64,000 nucleotides of DNA from the NCBI RefSeq assembly GCF_004526345.1, contig NZ_CP038213.1, forward strand, positions 3,162,001-3,226,000, in the 5' to 3' direction. Below, piece by piece: positions 36,083-45,762 of the stretch. The notes beneath the pieces are model-generated. The model made no database searches. It saw only the letters and a list, made by a program, of their open reading frames with translations, and was not told the DNA's origin. Position 1 is the stretch's first letter; every line of letters starts with the position of its first letter. The stretch is from Ornithinimicrobium flavum (lineage in GTDB: Bacteria > Actinomycetota > Actinomycetes > Actinomycetales > Dermatophilaceae). A program made the translations under genes and the position numbers.

Positions 36083-37435
36083 ATGAGCGTTCCCGTCCCC
36101 ACCCCCCACCGCGTCCTCGTCATCGGGTCAGGCTTCGGCGGTCTCTTCGCCACCAAGGCCCTCAAGGACCCGGCGGTGGCGGTGACCGTGGTCGCCCGCA
36201 CCGGCCACCACCTGTTCCAGCCGCTGCTCTACCAGGTCGCCACCGGCATCCTCAGCGAGGGTGTCATCGCCCCCTCCACGCGCGACGTCCTGGCCGGTCA
36301 GGCCAACGCCACGGTGATGCTCGGCGACGTCGAGCGGGTCGACCTGGCGGCCCGCACCGTCACGACGCGTGCGGCGGGGCGCGGCATGACCTACGACTAC
36401 GACAGCCTGATCGTGGCGGCGGGGGCCGACCAGTCCTGGTTCGGCAACGACGACTTCGCCCGCCACGCCCCCGGGATGAAGACGATCGATGACGCGCTGG
36501 AGCTGCGCGGGCGGATCTACGGCGCCTTCGAGCTGGCCGAGCTGGCGGCGGCCGCCGGTCGGGCGGATGACGTTCGCCGCCTGCTCACCTTCGTCGTCGT
36601 CGGGGCCGGTCCCACCGGTGTCGAGATGGCCGGGCAGCTCGCCGAGCTGTCCCGCCGCACCCTGCGCAAGGAGTTCCGCCACATCGACCCCTCCTCCGCG
36701 CGCATCCTGCTCGTGGACGCGGCGGACGCCGTGCTCGGCAGCTTCGGGGAGGACCTGGCCGAGAAGACCGAGGAGGACCTGACCCGGCTGGGGATCGAGG
36801 TCAAGCTCGGGCAGAAGGTCATCGGCGTCGACGAGGAGGGCGTGGTCCTGGAGGACGACGACGGCATCCGCTCCCACATCCCGGCCGAGACCAAGGTCTG
36901 GGCCGCCGGCGTCCAGGGCAACCCGCTGGGGCGCCAGCTGGCCGAGCAGAGCGAGGCCGAGCTGGACCGGGCCGGCCGGGTCCGGGTGGCCCCCGACCTC
37001 ACCCTTCCGGGACGCCCCGAGGTCTTCGTCGTCGGGGACCTGGCCGCGGTCGACGGTGTCCCGGGGGTGGCCCAGGGGGCCATCCAGGGCGGCCGGCACG
37101 CCGCCGACCAGATCCTGCGCCGGCTGCGCGGGGAGGAGAGCGGCCAGCCCTTCGTCTACCACGACAAGGGCTCGATGGCCACGATCTCCCGCTTCCGGGC
37201 GGTGATGAAGCGGGGCAACCTGGAGCTCACCGGCTACCCCGCGTGGGCGGCCTGGCTCGCGGTCCACCTCTTCTACATCATCGGCTTCAAGAGCCAGCTG
37301 ACGACGCTGATGCACTGGGCGGTGAGCTTCCTGGGGCGCGACCGCTCCGAGCGCACCGTCACCGAGCAGCAGGTGCTCGCCCGCCTGGCGCTGGAGTACC
37401 TCGGCGAGGACTTCCCGCACCGCGGTCGGTCCTGA
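36083..37435 (+). CDS. ndh: type II NADH dehydrogenase (NDH-2)
   Basis: The 450-residue flavoprotein has an N-terminal FAD site (RVLVIGSGFGGLFATKAL), an NADH site (FVVVGAGPTGVEMAGQLAEL), and the NDH-2 signature with TKVWAAGVQGNPLG and EVFVVGDLAAV. The C-terminal amphipathic part (YPAWAAWLAVHLFYIIGFKSQL) docks it at the membrane. It passes electrons from NADH to menaquinone without pumping protons. It is a single gene starting just after the pirin start. Confidence 0.93.
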   Translation: MSVPVPTPHRVLVIGSGFGGLFATKALKDPAVAVTVVARTGHHLFQPLLYQVATGILSEGVIAPSTRDVLAGQANATVMLGDVERVDLAARTVTTRAAGRGMTYDYDSLIVAAGADQSWFGNDDFARHAPGMKTIDDALELRGRIYGAFELAELAAAAGRADDVRRLLTFVVVGAGPTGVEMAGQLAELSRRTLRKEFRHIDPSSARILLVDAADAVLGSFGEDLAEKTEEDLTRLGIEVKLGQKVIGVDEEGVVLEDDDGIRSHIPAETKVWAAGVQGNPLGRQLAEQSEAELDRAGRVRVAPDLTLPGRPEVFVVGDLAAVDGVPGVAQGAIQGGRHAADQILRRLRGEESGQPFVYHDKGSMATISRFRAVMKRGNLELTGYPAWAAWLAVHLFYIIGFKSQLTTLMHWAVSFLGRDRSERTVTEQQVLARLALEYLGEDFPHRGRS

Positions 37436-37453
37436 TCCGGCCGCCGGACACTT

Positions 37454-37900
37454 TCACCCCGCGGCGTCGCCGTCCCTGACCATCGGCAGGTGGGGTATGC
37501 CGTCCTCCAGGTAGTCCGTCCCGCTGCGCCGGAAGCCGAACCGCTCGTACCACCGCTCGAGGTAGGTCTGGGCCCCGATGTGCACCGCCCGAGACCCGGT
37601 GCGGCGCAGCGCCTCCTCGACGAGGGCGGAGGCATACCCCCGGCCGCGGTGCGCCGTCGCGGTGGCGACCCGCCCGAGGTGGTGCGTCCCGGCGGCGTCG
37701 ACGAAGGTGCGCAGGGTCGCGACGGGCTCGCCGTCGACGTCCACCCACAGGTGCTCCGTGCGCGGGTCGGTGTCCACCTCGTCCAGCTCGGGGTAGGCGC
37801 AGGCCTGCTCGACGACGAAGACGTCCACGCGCAGCCGCAGCAGGGCGAAGAGGGTGAGCGGGTCGAGGTCGGCCAGGCGCGCGGCGCGGACGTGCGGCAT
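37454..37900 (-). CDS. ElaA-like GNAT acetyltransferase
   Basis: The 148-residue protein has the ElaA-type start (ALLRLRVDVFVVEQACAYPELDEVD) and the acetyl-CoA loop GRVATATAHRGRGYASALVEEAL. The terminal part (YERFGFRRSGTDYLEDGIPHLPM) is typical. The substrate is unknown. The ATG at 37900 sits 12 bases from the divergent PHP gene. Confidence 0.9.
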   Translation of the reverse strand: MPHVRAARLADLDPLTLFALLRLRVDVFVVEQACAYPELDEVDTDPRTEHLWVDVDGEPVATLRTFVDAAGTHHLGRVATATAHRGRGYASALVEEALRRTGSRAVHIGAQTYLERWYERFGFRRSGTDYLEDGIPHLPMVRDGDAAG

Positions 37901-37912
37901 ACGCTGCAGCCT

Positions 37913-38974
37913 ATGAGCCAGCCCGCACCTCTGGAGCCGGTGGACGCGCTGCGCCGGATCGCCTACCTGCTCGAACGCAACCGGGCGGAGAGCCGCCGGG
38001 TGGAGGCCTACCGGAGGGCCGCAGCGATCATCCTCCCGCTCGGGGAGGAGGAGGTCCGTCGGAGGGTCGCGAGCGGCACCCTGACCGAGCTGGCCGGCAT
38101 CGGACCCTCGACCTCGGCCGTCATCGAGCAGACCGTCGCGGGCAGGGTGCCGGACAAGCTGGCCGAGCTGGAGGCCGCCAACGTCGGCCCGCTCGTCGAG
38201 GGCGGCGAGCCGATGCGCACCCTGCTGCGGGGGGACCTGCACACGCACTCGGACTGGTCCGACGGCGGCAGCCCCATCCAGGAGATGGTCGCCGCCGCGA
38301 TGGAGGTCGGGCACGACTACCTGGCGCTCACCGACCACTCCCGGGGGCTGCGGGTCGCCAACGGGCTCTCCGCCGACCGGTTGCGCAAGCAGCTCGGCGT
38401 CGTCGACGCGGTCAACGCCGTCACCGCCCCGGGCTTCACCCTGCTCAGGGCGATCGAGGTCGACATCCTCGACGACGGCGAGCTGGACCAGGAGGAGGAC
38501 CTCCTGGCGCAGCTGAACCTCCGGGTCGCCTCGGTCCACTCCAAGCTGCGGATGGGGTCCGAGGCGATGACCCGCCGGATGGTCGCCGCCGTGCGCAACC
38601 CGCTGACGACCGTCCTGGGGCACTGCACGGGCCGTCGGGTCATGCCCCGCCGGGGTGACCGGGCCTCGCGGTCGGGCGGGTCCGTCCGCCCGCCGAGCAC
38701 CTTCGACGCCCGCGCCGTCTTCGAGGCCTGCGTCGAGAGCCGCACCGCCTTCGAGATCAACTCGCGCCCCGAGCGGCAGGACCCGCCGGGCGAGCTGCTC
38801 AACCTCGCGATCGAGCTCGGCTGCTGCTTCGCGATCAGCACCGACGCGCACGCCCCCGGGCAGCTGGACTTCCTCGACCTGGGCTGCGAGCGGGCGGTGC
38901 GTCACGCCGTCCCGCCGGAGCGGGTGATCAACACCTGGCCGGTGGAGGAGCTGCTGGAGTGGGCCCGACCCTGA
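37913..38974 (+). CDS. PHP domain metallophosphoesterase (PolX-like)
   Basis: The 353-residue protein combines an N-terminal helix-hairpin-helix-like part (VEAYRRAAAIILPL, LTELAGIGPSTSAVIEQT) with a PHP domain: LRGDLHTHSDWSDGG, YLALTDHSRGLRVANG, VASVHSKLRM, LGHCTGR, and ISTDAHAPGQLD. It lacks the polymerase palm of full PolX. It probably hydrolyses phosphate esters in DNA repair. Confidence 0.9.
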   Translation: MSQPAPLEPVDALRRIAYLLERNRAESRRVEAYRRAAAIILPLGEEEVRRRVASGTLTELAGIGPSTSAVIEQTVAGRVPDKLAELEAANVGPLVEGGEPMRTLLRGDLHTHSDWSDGGSPIQEMVAAAMEVGHDYLALTDHSRGLRVANGLSADRLRKQLGVVDAVNAVTAPGFTLLRAIEVDILDDGELDQEEDLLAQLNLRVASVHSKLRMGSEAMTRRMVAAVRNPLTTVLGHCTGRRVMPRRGDRASRSGGSVRPPSTFDARAVFEACVESRTAFEINSRPERQDPPGELLNLAIELGCCFAISTDAHAPGQLDFLDLGCERAVRHAVPPERVINTWPVEELLEWARP

Positions 38975-39038
38975 CCCGGGCGCCGTTTTTGTCCTGGGCC
39001 CGTTTGTCACGTATGCTCCTTCAGTCCTCAACGGATAG

Positions 39039-39114
39039 GCCCCCATCGTCTAGTGGCCTAGGACCCCGCCCTTTCACGGCGGTAGCACGGGTTCGAATCC
39101 CGTTGGGGGTACCA
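39039..39114 (+). tRNA. tRNA-Glu (TTC), CCA encoded
   Basis: A complete cloverleaf: acceptor GCCCCCA pairs with TGGGGGT, the anticodon loop is CTTTCAC (anticodon TTC), and the T-arm is ACGGGTTCGAATCCCGT. The 3' CCA is in the gene. First of three clustered tRNA genes. Confidence 0.97.
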
Positions 39115-39132
39115 GGCCTCGCCTGATAACGA

Positions 39133-39206
39133 GGCCCCGTAGCGCAGTTGGTTAGCGCGCCGCCCTGTCACGGCGGAGGTCGCGGGTTCGAGTCCCGTCG
39201 GGGTCG
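39133..39206 (+). tRNA. tRNA-Asp (GTC)
   Basis: Acceptor GGCCCCG pairs with CGGGGTC, the discriminator is G, and the anticodon loop CTGTCAC gives GTC. The T-arm is GCGGGTTCGAGTCCCGT. CCA is not encoded. It lies 18 bases after tRNA-Glu. Confidence 0.97.
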
Positions 39207-39259
39207 CAGAGTGCGGCGTGGTGCCGGTCGCCAGACCAGCACCACGCCGCATCCTTCAC

Positions 39260-39333
39260 GGCCAGGTAGCTCAGTTGGTACGAGCGTCCGACTGAAAATC
39301 GGAAGGTCGGCGGTTCGACCCCGCCCCTGGCCA
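39260..39333 (+). tRNA. tRNA-Phe (GAA)
   Basis: Acceptor GGCCAGG pairs with CCTGGCC, the discriminator is A, and the anticodon loop CTGAAAA gives GAA. It lies 53 bases after tRNA-Asp and is followed by a hairpin terminator. Confidence 0.97.
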
Positions 39334-39342
39334 CGGCGACAA

Positions 39343-39378
39343 GCCGCGGGGCTGCCCCTGAGACCCCCGCGGCTTTCG
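39343..39378 (+). terminator. terminator after the tRNA cluster
   Basis: GCCGCGGGG and CCCCCGCGGC form a stem of nine to ten pairs followed by a short T run (CTTTCG). Confidence 0.7.
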
Positions 39379-39506
39379 CGCGTCCGGGGGTGGGCGGGAG
39401 GGGTATGGCGGGCGTCGCCGGGTGGAGGCCGAGGAGCCTCACGTGCGACGTGATTTACGGCACTTCCGGCTGAGCGAATTGCACACAGGGTGGTTCATGT
39501 GCTGGA

Positions 39507-39522
39507 GTTAGGGTGACCTAAC
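39507..39522 (+). promoter_or_regulatory. IdeR/DtxR-type iron box
   Basis: GTTAGGGTGACCTAAC is a perfect 6-bp inverted repeat around GTGA, 47 bases before the iron-transporter operon. It resembles actinobacterial iron boxes (TTAGG...CCTAA). Iron-loaded IdeR would repress the operon. Confidence 0.7.
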
Positions 39523-39568
39523 CCGGGGATGGACACCACCGGGTCGACAATTCCTCGCGAGGAGCACG

Positions 39569-40666
39569 ATGATCCGCCGCAGCACCCGCACGCTGACCCT
39601 GGTCGCCGCCACGTTCACCCTCGGCCTCACCGCCTGCGCCGACGACGGCTCGCAGGACACGGGCAGCACCGAGGAGACCGCGGGATCCGGCTCCGACGGC
39701 GCGACCTCGACGGAGGCCGCGGGCGGCACCGATGGTGACGGCACCGTGACCCTCTACTCCGGCCGCAACGAGGACCTCGTCCAGCCGGTGCTCGACCAGT
39801 TCACCTCCGAGACCGGGATCGAGGTGGAGGTCCGCTACGCGGGCACCGCCGAGATGGCGGCGCAGCTGCTGGAGGAGGGTGACAACTCGCCTGCCGAGGC
39901 CTTCCTCGCCCAGGACGCCGGCGCCCTCGGCGCGGTGGGCGACCTGCTGCAGCCCCTCCCCCAGGAGACGCTCGACCTGGTCTCCGACACCTACGAGTCG
40001 GCCGACGGGACCTGGGTGGGTCTCACCGGGCGCTCCCGCGTCCTCGTCTACAACAAGGACGCCGTCGCCGAGAGCGAGCTCCCCGACTCGGTCGCCGAGC
40101 TCACCGGCGAGGAGTGGCAGGGCCGCGTCGGCCTCGCGCCGACCAACGCCTCGTTCCAGTCCTTCGTCACCGCCATGCGCGTGCTCGAGGGTGACGACGT
40201 CGCCCGTCAGTGGCTCGCCGACATGGCGGCCAACGACCCGGAGATCCGCGAGCGCAACGGCGTCATCGTGGCCGACGTCGACGCCGGGGCGATCGACACC
40301 GGCCTGGTCAACCACTACTACCTCTACGAGCTCGCCGACGAGCGGGGGGTCGCCCCCGAGGAGCTCTCCGCCGCCCTGCACTTCTTCCCCTCCGGCGACA
40401 CCGGGGCCCTGGTCAACATCTCCGGCATCGGGCTGGTCGGCGAGCAGGCGGACGGCGACGCCCAGGCCCTGGTCGACTACCTGCTCTCTGAGGCCGGTCA
40501 GACGTACTTCGTGGAGAACACCTACGAGTACCCGATGATCGAGGGCATCGAGCCCCCGGCCGGCCTCCCCGCCCTCGACGAGCTGGAGACGCCCGACATC
40601 GACCTCAACGACCTCGAGGATCTCCAGACGACCATCGAGATGATCACCGAGGCGGGTCTGCTCTGA
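39569..40666 (+). CDS. iron(III) ABC transporter, substrate-binding lipoprotein
   Basis: The 365-residue protein starts with a lipoprotein signal ending in the lipobox GLTAC, followed by a Ser/Thr/Gly-rich linker. The mature part is a FbpA-like periplasmic-binding fold: VTLYSGRNEDLVQPVLDQF, YNKDAVAESELPDSV, NHYYLYELAD with the Tyr pair that coordinates iron. It is the first gene of a three-gene operon (next gene starts just after the stop) behind an iron box. Confidence 0.92.
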   Translation: MIRRSTRTLTLVAATFTLGLTACADDGSQDTGSTEETAGSGSDGATSTEAAGGTDGDGTVTLYSGRNEDLVQPVLDQFTSETGIEVEVRYAGTAEMAAQLLEEGDNSPAEAFLAQDAGALGAVGDLLQPLPQETLDLVSDTYESADGTWVGLTGRSRVLVYNKDAVAESELPDSVAELTGEEWQGRVGLAPTNASFQSFVTAMRVLEGDDVARQWLADMAANDPEIRERNGVIVADVDAGAIDTGLVNHYYLYELADERGVAPEELSAALHFFPSGDTGALVNISGIGLVGEQADGDAQALVDYLLSEAGQTYFVENTYEYPMIEGIEPPAGLPALDELETPDIDLNDLEDLQTTIEMITEAGLL

Positions 40667-40719
40667 CCGGACGCCGACCGCACGCAGCGCTCACCGCCGG
40701 GGCTCTCCTCGCCACGGCG

Positions 40720-42312
40720 GTGGCGCTGCTGCCGTTGGCCTACCTCCTGCTGCGCACCCTGCAGGGCGGCCTGCCCGCCTGGTGGGAGGCCGTCGCCACC
40801 GAGCGGGTCGCCGTCCTGACCGGCACCTCCGTCCTGCTCGCGGCGGTCGTGACCACCGCCTGCCTGCTCATCGGGGTCGGCGGCGCCTGGCTGGTCACCC
40901 GCTCGGACGTCCCCGGCCGCCGACTCCTCGCCGTGCTGCTGGCCCTGCCGCTCGCGGTCCCCAGCTACGTCGCCGCCTTCACCTGGGTCTCGGTGGCCGA
41001 CCTGTGGGCGGCCGACCCCGGCACCCGCTTCGAGGGCTTCACCGCCGCCGCGGTCGTCCTCACCCTCTACACCTATCCCTACGTCTACCTCCCCGTGGCC
41101 GCCGCCCTGGTGCGGGTCGACCCGAGCCAGGAGGAGGTGGCCCGCTCGCTCGGGCACGGGCCGCTGCAGACGCTGCTCACGGTCACCCTGCCGCAGGTGC
41201 GTCCGGCGATCGCGGGTGGCGGGCTGCTGGCCGCCCTCTACGTCCTGTCCGACTTCGGCGCCGTCTCGATCCTGCGGCTCGACACCTTCACGCGGGCGAT
41301 CTTCACCGCCTTCAGCGTCGGCTTCAACCGCTCGCTGGCCCTCACCCTGGCCACCCTGCTGGTGCTCCTGACCCTGGCCATCCTGTGGGGCGAGGGCCGG
41401 ACCCGCCGCGCCGGGGCCCGTTTCACCGCCCCCCAGGCGGTCCGCCCCGCCCGGGCGCTGCAGCTGGGGGTATGGCGCTGGGCCGGCTCCGCGGCCCTCA
41501 CGGCGGTCGTGCTCGCCGCCCTGGGTGTGCCGGCGCTGTCCCTGGCGCGCTGGATCCTGGCCGGCACGTCCGTCGCCGACGCCTGGGGACGTCTGGGGGA
41601 CGCCGCCGCGGGCTCGCTCACGGTGTCCCTGCTGGGTGCGGCCCTCACGATGCTGCTGGCCCTGCCCGTGGGCATCCTGGCCGCCCGCCACCCCGGTCTG
41701 CTGCCCCGCACCCTGGAGCGGGCCGCATACCTCGCCCACAGTCTCCCGGGGGTCGTGGTCGGCCTGTCGCTCGTCTTCTTCGGCGTGACGGTCGCGCTGC
41801 CGCTCTACCAGACCACGTGGATGCTCGCCCTGGCCTACGCCACCCTGTTCCTCCCGCTCGGGGTCACCGCCGTCGCCTCCGCGGCCGCCCAGGCGCCCCC
41901 GGCCCTGGAGGAGACGGCCGCCTCCCTCGGCACCACCCCGGTCCAGGTCTTCCGGCGGGTGACGGTGCCGCTGACCCTGCCGGGCATCGGGGCGGGGGCG
42001 GCGCTGGTCTTCCTCACCGCGATGAAGGAGCTGCCCGCCACGCTGCTGCTGCGCCCGACCGGCATGGACACTCTGGCCACCCGGTTGTGGAGCGCGACCG
42101 GGATCGGGCGCTACGCCGAGGCCGCCCCCTACGCCCTGGTGCTCGTCGCGCTGGCCGCCGTCCCCACCTGGTTGGTCGTCCGCCGCACCGGCATCCTTCC
42201 CGCCGCCGGGCCGACCGAGCCGACCGTGGCCGTGCCCGCCGACCGGCACCCCCTTGACCCGGACCTGACCGCCGCCGGTGGTCCTGACCTGCTGACCGGA
42301 GTGAAAGCATGA
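40720..42312 (+). CDS. iron(III) ABC transporter, permease
   Basis: The 530-residue permease has about twelve membrane segments and two EAA loops (EEVARSLGHGPLQTLLTVTLPQ and EETAASLGTTPVQVFRRVTVPL), as in FbpB where two permease units are fused. The GTG at 40720 cuts the first membrane helix; the frame is open to 40663, where CTG overlaps the upstream stop, so the real start could be that CTG. The stop overlaps the next gene by four bases. Confidence 0.92.
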   Translation: MALLPLAYLLLRTLQGGLPAWWEAVATERVAVLTGTSVLLAAVVTTACLLIGVGGAWLVTRSDVPGRRLLAVLLALPLAVPSYVAAFTWVSVADLWAADPGTRFEGFTAAAVVLTLYTYPYVYLPVAAALVRVDPSQEEVARSLGHGPLQTLLTVTLPQVRPAIAGGGLLAALYVLSDFGAVSILRLDTFTRAIFTAFSVGFNRSLALTLATLLVLLTLAILWGEGRTRRAGARFTAPQAVRPARALQLGVWRWAGSAALTAVVLAALGVPALSLARWILAGTSVADAWGRLGDAAAGSLTVSLLGAALTMLLALPVGILAARHPGLLPRTLERAAYLAHSLPGVVVGLSLVFFGVTVALPLYQTTWMLALAYATLFLPLGVTAVASAAAQAPPALEETAASLGTTPVQVFRRVTVPLTLPGIGAGAALVFLTAMKELPATLLLRPTGMDTLATRLWSATGIGRYAEAAPYALVLVALAAVPTWLVVRRTGILPAAGPTEPTVAVPADRHPLDPDLTAAGGPDLLTGVKA

Positions 42313-43484
42313 CGCTCATGACCATCCCCGAGGCGACCCACGAGGTCGCGGCCCCCCGCGGGGGGACCCCGGCCGTGGAGATCGTCGGGGTCGGCAAGGC
42401 TTTCGGACCCGTCACGGCGCTCTCCCAGGTGGACCTCACGCTGGAGGAGGGTGACTTCCTGGCTGTGCTCGGGCCCTCCGGCTGCGGCAAGACCACGCTG
42501 CTGCGGTGCATGGCCGGCTTCGAGCGGATCGACGCGGGACGGATCGCCCTCGGTGGTCGGGCCGTCGCCCTGCCGGGCATCCACCTGCCGCCGCACCGCC
42601 GGCACGTGGCGGTCGTCCCTCAGGAGGGCGCGCTCTTCCCGCACCTGTCGGTCGCCGAGAACGTCGGCTTCGGGCTGTCCCGCCGGAGCCGGGGCCGTGC
42701 TCGACGGATCGAGGAGTCCCTGGAGCTGGTCGGGCTCGCCGGGCTGTCGGCGCGGATGCCGCACGAGCTCTCCGGCGGCCAGCAGCAGCGGGTGGCCCTC
42801 GCCCGCGCCCTCGCGCCGAGGCCACCGCTCGTGCTGCTCGACGAGCCCTTCAGCGCCCTCGACGCCTCCCTGCGGGTGGAGCTGCGCCACGACGTCCGGG
42901 CCGCGCTGCGCGAGGCGGGGGCGACGGCCATCCTGGTCACCCACGACCAGGGTGAGGCCCTGTCGATGGCCGACCGGGTCGCCGTCATGCGCGACGGTGA
43001 GATCCGTCAGGTGGGGACCCCCGTCGAGGTCTACGGCTCGCCGGTGGACGCCTGGGTGGCGACCTTCGTGGGTGAGGCCGACCTGGTCGACCTCCCCGTC
43101 GGCGGGTGGGGCTCGGAGGACGACGAGGTGGCGAGCACCCCGCTCGGGCCGGTGCGGGTCGTGCGCCCGGCCTCCGGGCGCGACTGCACCCGGCTCGTGG
43201 TGCGCCCCGAGCAGGTGCTGCTCGAGGAGGTCGCCCAGGTCGGACGCGGCGCGGACGGCCCGGGCCACGGCGTGGTCACCGCCGTCGACTTCCACGGTCA
43301 CGACGCCCTGGTCACCGTGGAGCTCGCCGACGGCACCGCGGTGCACGCGCGCACCGGGGCCCACCCTCCCGCGGTGGGCACACCCGTCCACGCCCGCATC
43401 GTCGGCGACTGCCGCGCCGTGCCGGACGGCGGGCTGGGCCCGCTGCCGCAGCCGGCCCCGCTGAACGTCCCCTCGCACGGATGA
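42309..43484 (+). CDS. iron(III) ABC transporter, ATP-binding protein
   Basis: The 391-residue ATPase carries Walker A (GPSGCGKTT), the signature LSGGQQQR, Walker B (LVLLDEP) and the His switch (VTHDQ), followed by a TOBE-like domain (residues 280-385). It energises the FbpB-type permease. The start overlaps the permease stop (ATGA), and the stop overlaps the DUF4442 gene start. Confidence 0.94.
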   Translation: MTLMTIPEATHEVAAPRGGTPAVEIVGVGKAFGPVTALSQVDLTLEEGDFLAVLGPSGCGKTTLLRCMAGFERIDAGRIALGGRAVALPGIHLPPHRRHVAVVPQEGALFPHLSVAENVGFGLSRRSRGRARRIEESLELVGLAGLSARMPHELSGGQQQRVALARALAPRPPLVLLDEPFSALDASLRVELRHDVRAALREAGATAILVTHDQGEALSMADRVAVMRDGEIRQVGTPVEVYGSPVDAWVATFVGEADLVDLPVGGWGSEDDEVASTPLGPVRVVRPASGRDCTRLVVRPEQVLLEEVAQVGRGADGPGHGVVTAVDFHGHDALVTVELADGTAVHARTGAHPPAVGTPVHARIVGDCRAVPDGGLGPLPQPAPLNVPSHG

Positions 43485-43969
43485 GCTCCGCGGTCCAGCA
43501 GGTGGGGCGGGTCAAGGCCCTCGCCACGCACCACCGGACCCTCCAGCACGGCATGAACCTCTGGCCGCCGTTCCTCTTCTCCGGCATCCGGGTGGAGCGG
43601 ATGAGCCCCGACCTCCGCACGGTGCGGGTCCGGCTGCGGCGGCTGCCCGCCACGACGAACTACGTCGGCACCCTCTTCGGCGGGTCGTTGTTCGCGATGA
43701 CCGACCCGTTCTGGATGCTCATGATCCTGCGCAACCTCGGGCCCGCCTACGTGGTCTGGGACAAGGCGGCCGAGATCGACTTCATCGCCCCCGGCCGCGC
43801 GTCGGTCACGGCCACCTTCGAGCTCACCCAGGACGTGCTGGACGAGATCGTCACCGCCGCGGCCGACGGGGAGAAGGTCCTGCGGTGGTTCGCGGTCGAC
43901 GTGATCACCGCGGACGGGACGGTCGTGGCGCGCGTGCGCAAGCAGATCTACGTGCGCCGGCGGCGATAA
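43481..43969 (+). CDS. DUF4442 hotdog-fold protein
   Basis: The 162-residue protein resembles DUF4442 thioesterase-like hotdog proteins (NYVGTLFGGSLFAMTDPFWMLMIL, VWDKAAEIDFIAPG). It starts at ATG 43481, overlapping the transporter stop, so it is translated as part of the iron operon. A link to iron is not known. Confidence 0.85.
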   Translation: MSSAVQQVGRVKALATHHRTLQHGMNLWPPFLFSGIRVERMSPDLRTVRVRLRRLPATTNYVGTLFGGSLFAMTDPFWMLMILRNLGPAYVVWDKAAEIDFIAPGRASVTATFELTQDVLDEIVTAAADGEKVLRWFAVDVITADGTVVARVRKQIYVRRRR

Positions 43970-43986
43970 CGCGGGAGGCTGGGGTC

Positions 43987-44610
43987 ATGCCCTGGTGGCC
44001 GACGCGACGGACGAGCCCCGGGCCGCCGTCGCAGGACCCGGTGGCCCGCGCCTTCGCGGCCGTGCCGCGTCAGGACTTCCTGCCCCCGGCCCAGCGCTGG
44101 CGGGCCGACCACGACGGACCGATCGACATCGGCCACGGTCAGACCAACTCCCAGCCGGTCACCGTGGCCGCCATGCTCCGGCTGCTCGACGTGCGGCCCG
44201 GTCAGCGGGTGCTCGACATCGGGGCGGGCTCGGGCTGGACCACCGCGCTGCTCGCGACCCTGGTCGGGCCGGGGGGGCGGGTGCTGGGCCTGGAGCGGGT
44301 GCCCGAGCTGGCCCGGTGGGGTGCCGAGAACCTCCGCGCCCATGCCGCGGGGCGCGCCGACCTGGGGGACGCGAGCCTCGAGCCGGCCGACCCCGAGGAG
44401 CTGGGCCGGTCCGCCGAGGCACCCTGGGACCGGATCCTGGTGTCGGCGATGACCCGGGAGCTCCCCGAGTCCCTGGTCGACCAGCTCTCCGACGAGGGGC
44501 GGCTCGTCTGCCCCGTCGACGGCCAGATGCTGCTCGTGCGACGCGACGGTGCCGGCCGCACCGTGAGCCGGCACGGCGCCTACCGCTTCGTGCCCCTCGT
44601 CGAGCCCTGA
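43987..44610 (+). CDS. pcm: protein-L-isoaspartate O-methyltransferase-like protein
   Basis: The 207-residue protein has the PCMT pattern: RQDFLPPAQRW, GQTNSQPVTVAAML, then the SAM site RVLDIGAGSGWTTALLA and the C-terminal GRLVCPVDGQMLLV. It would repair isoaspartyl residues, although the family also includes modified relatives. Confidence 0.85.
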   Translation: MPWWPTRRTSPGPPSQDPVARAFAAVPRQDFLPPAQRWRADHDGPIDIGHGQTNSQPVTVAAMLRLLDVRPGQRVLDIGAGSGWTTALLATLVGPGGRVLGLERVPELARWGAENLRAHAAGRADLGDASLEPADPEELGRSAEAPWDRILVSAMTRELPESLVDQLSDEGRLVCPVDGQMLLVRRDGAGRTVSRHGAYRFVPLVEP

Positions 44611-44726
44611 CCCGACGCCCGCGCCCTCCCGCCACGCCTGCCTCGCCCTCATGCGCCCCGCCCCCGGCGTGACATGCTCGGGGAGCCCGCCCGCACCCTG
44701 CACACCTCGACCCCAGGAGGCCCGTC

Positions 44727-45755
44727 ATGACCCCCCAGCTCCGGATCGGCTACAAGGCGTCCGCCGAGCAGTTCTGCCCCCGCGAGCTGGTCGAGCTGGG
44801 CGTGGCCGCGGAGGCGGCCGGGCTGGACAGCGCCTTCGTCAGCGACCACTTCCAGCCGTGGCGGCACGAGGGTGGCCACGCGCCGTTCGCCCTGTCCTGG
44901 CTGACCGCGGTCGGCGAGCGGACCAGCACGATCGTGCTGGGCACCTCGGTGCTCACGCCCACCTTCCGCCACAACCCCGCCGTGATGGCCCAGGCCTTCG
45001 CGACGATGGCCTGCCTCTACCCCGGTCGCATCATCCTGGGCGTCGGCTCGGGCGAGGCGCTCAACGAGTCCGCCAGCGGCGGGCTCACCGGGGACTGGCC
45101 CGACTTCAAGGAGCGGTTCGCCCGGCTCCGCGAGTCGGTGCGGCTCATGCGGGCGCTGTGGGCCGGTGAGCGGGTCAGCTTCGAGGGGGACCACTACTCG
45201 ACCACCGACGCGACCATCTACGACGTGCCGGAGGACGGTGTCCCGGTCTACGTCGCCGCGGGCGGGCCGACGATGGCGAAGTACGCCGGCCGGATGGGCG
45301 ACGGCTTCATCTGCACCTCCGGGAAGGGCATGGACCTCTACACCGAGCAGCTGCTGCCGGCGGTCGAGGAGGGCCTGTCGCTGTCCAAGGACCCCGGACG
45401 GGTCTTCGGCCGGATGATCGAGATCAAGGTCTCCTACGACCGCGACCCGGCGCTCGCCCTGGAGAACACCCGCTTCTGGGCCCCCCTGTCGCTGACCGCG
45501 GAGCAGAAGCACTCCGTCACCGACCCCGTAGAGATGCAGCGCCTGGCCGACGAGCTGCCGATCGAGCAGGTCGCGCGCCGGTGGATCGTCGCCAGCACCC
45601 CGGACGAGGTGGTCGAGCAGGTCCGGCCCTACGTCGCCGCCGGTTTCGACCACCTGGTGCTGCACGCCCCGGGGCACGACCAGCGACGCTTCCTCGAGCA
45701 GTATGCCGAGGACCTCGCGGGTCCGCTGCGGGCCCTGGAGGGTCCGCCCGCCTGA
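44727..45755 (+). CDS. fgd: F420-dependent glucose-6-phosphate dehydrogenase
   Basis: The 342-residue luciferase-like protein is very similar to mycobacterial Fgd1: [14 protein letters not shown] start ([15 protein letters not shown]), [60 protein letters not shown], and [15 protein letters not shown]. It oxidises glucose-6-phosphate and reduces coenzyme F420, so the organism makes F420. A good ribosome site (AGGAGG) precedes the ATG. Confidence 0.95.
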   Translation: MTPQLRIGYKASAEQFCPRELVELGVAAEAAGLDSAFVSDHFQPWRHEGGHAPFALSWLTAVGERTSTIVLGTSVLTPTFRHNPAVMAQAFATMACLYPGRIILGVGSGEALNESASGGLTGDWPDFKERFARLRESVRLMRALWAGERVSFEGDHYSTTDATIYDVPEDGVPVYVAAGGPTMAKYAGRMGDGFICTSGKGMDLYTEQLLPAVEEGLSLSKDPGRVFGRMIEIKVSYDRDPALALENTRFWAPLSLTAEQKHSVTDPVEMQRLADELPIEQVARRWIVASTPDEVVEQVRPYVAAGFDHLVLHAPGHDQRRFLEQYAEDLAGPLRALEGPPA

Positions 45756-45762
45756 GGCGCGG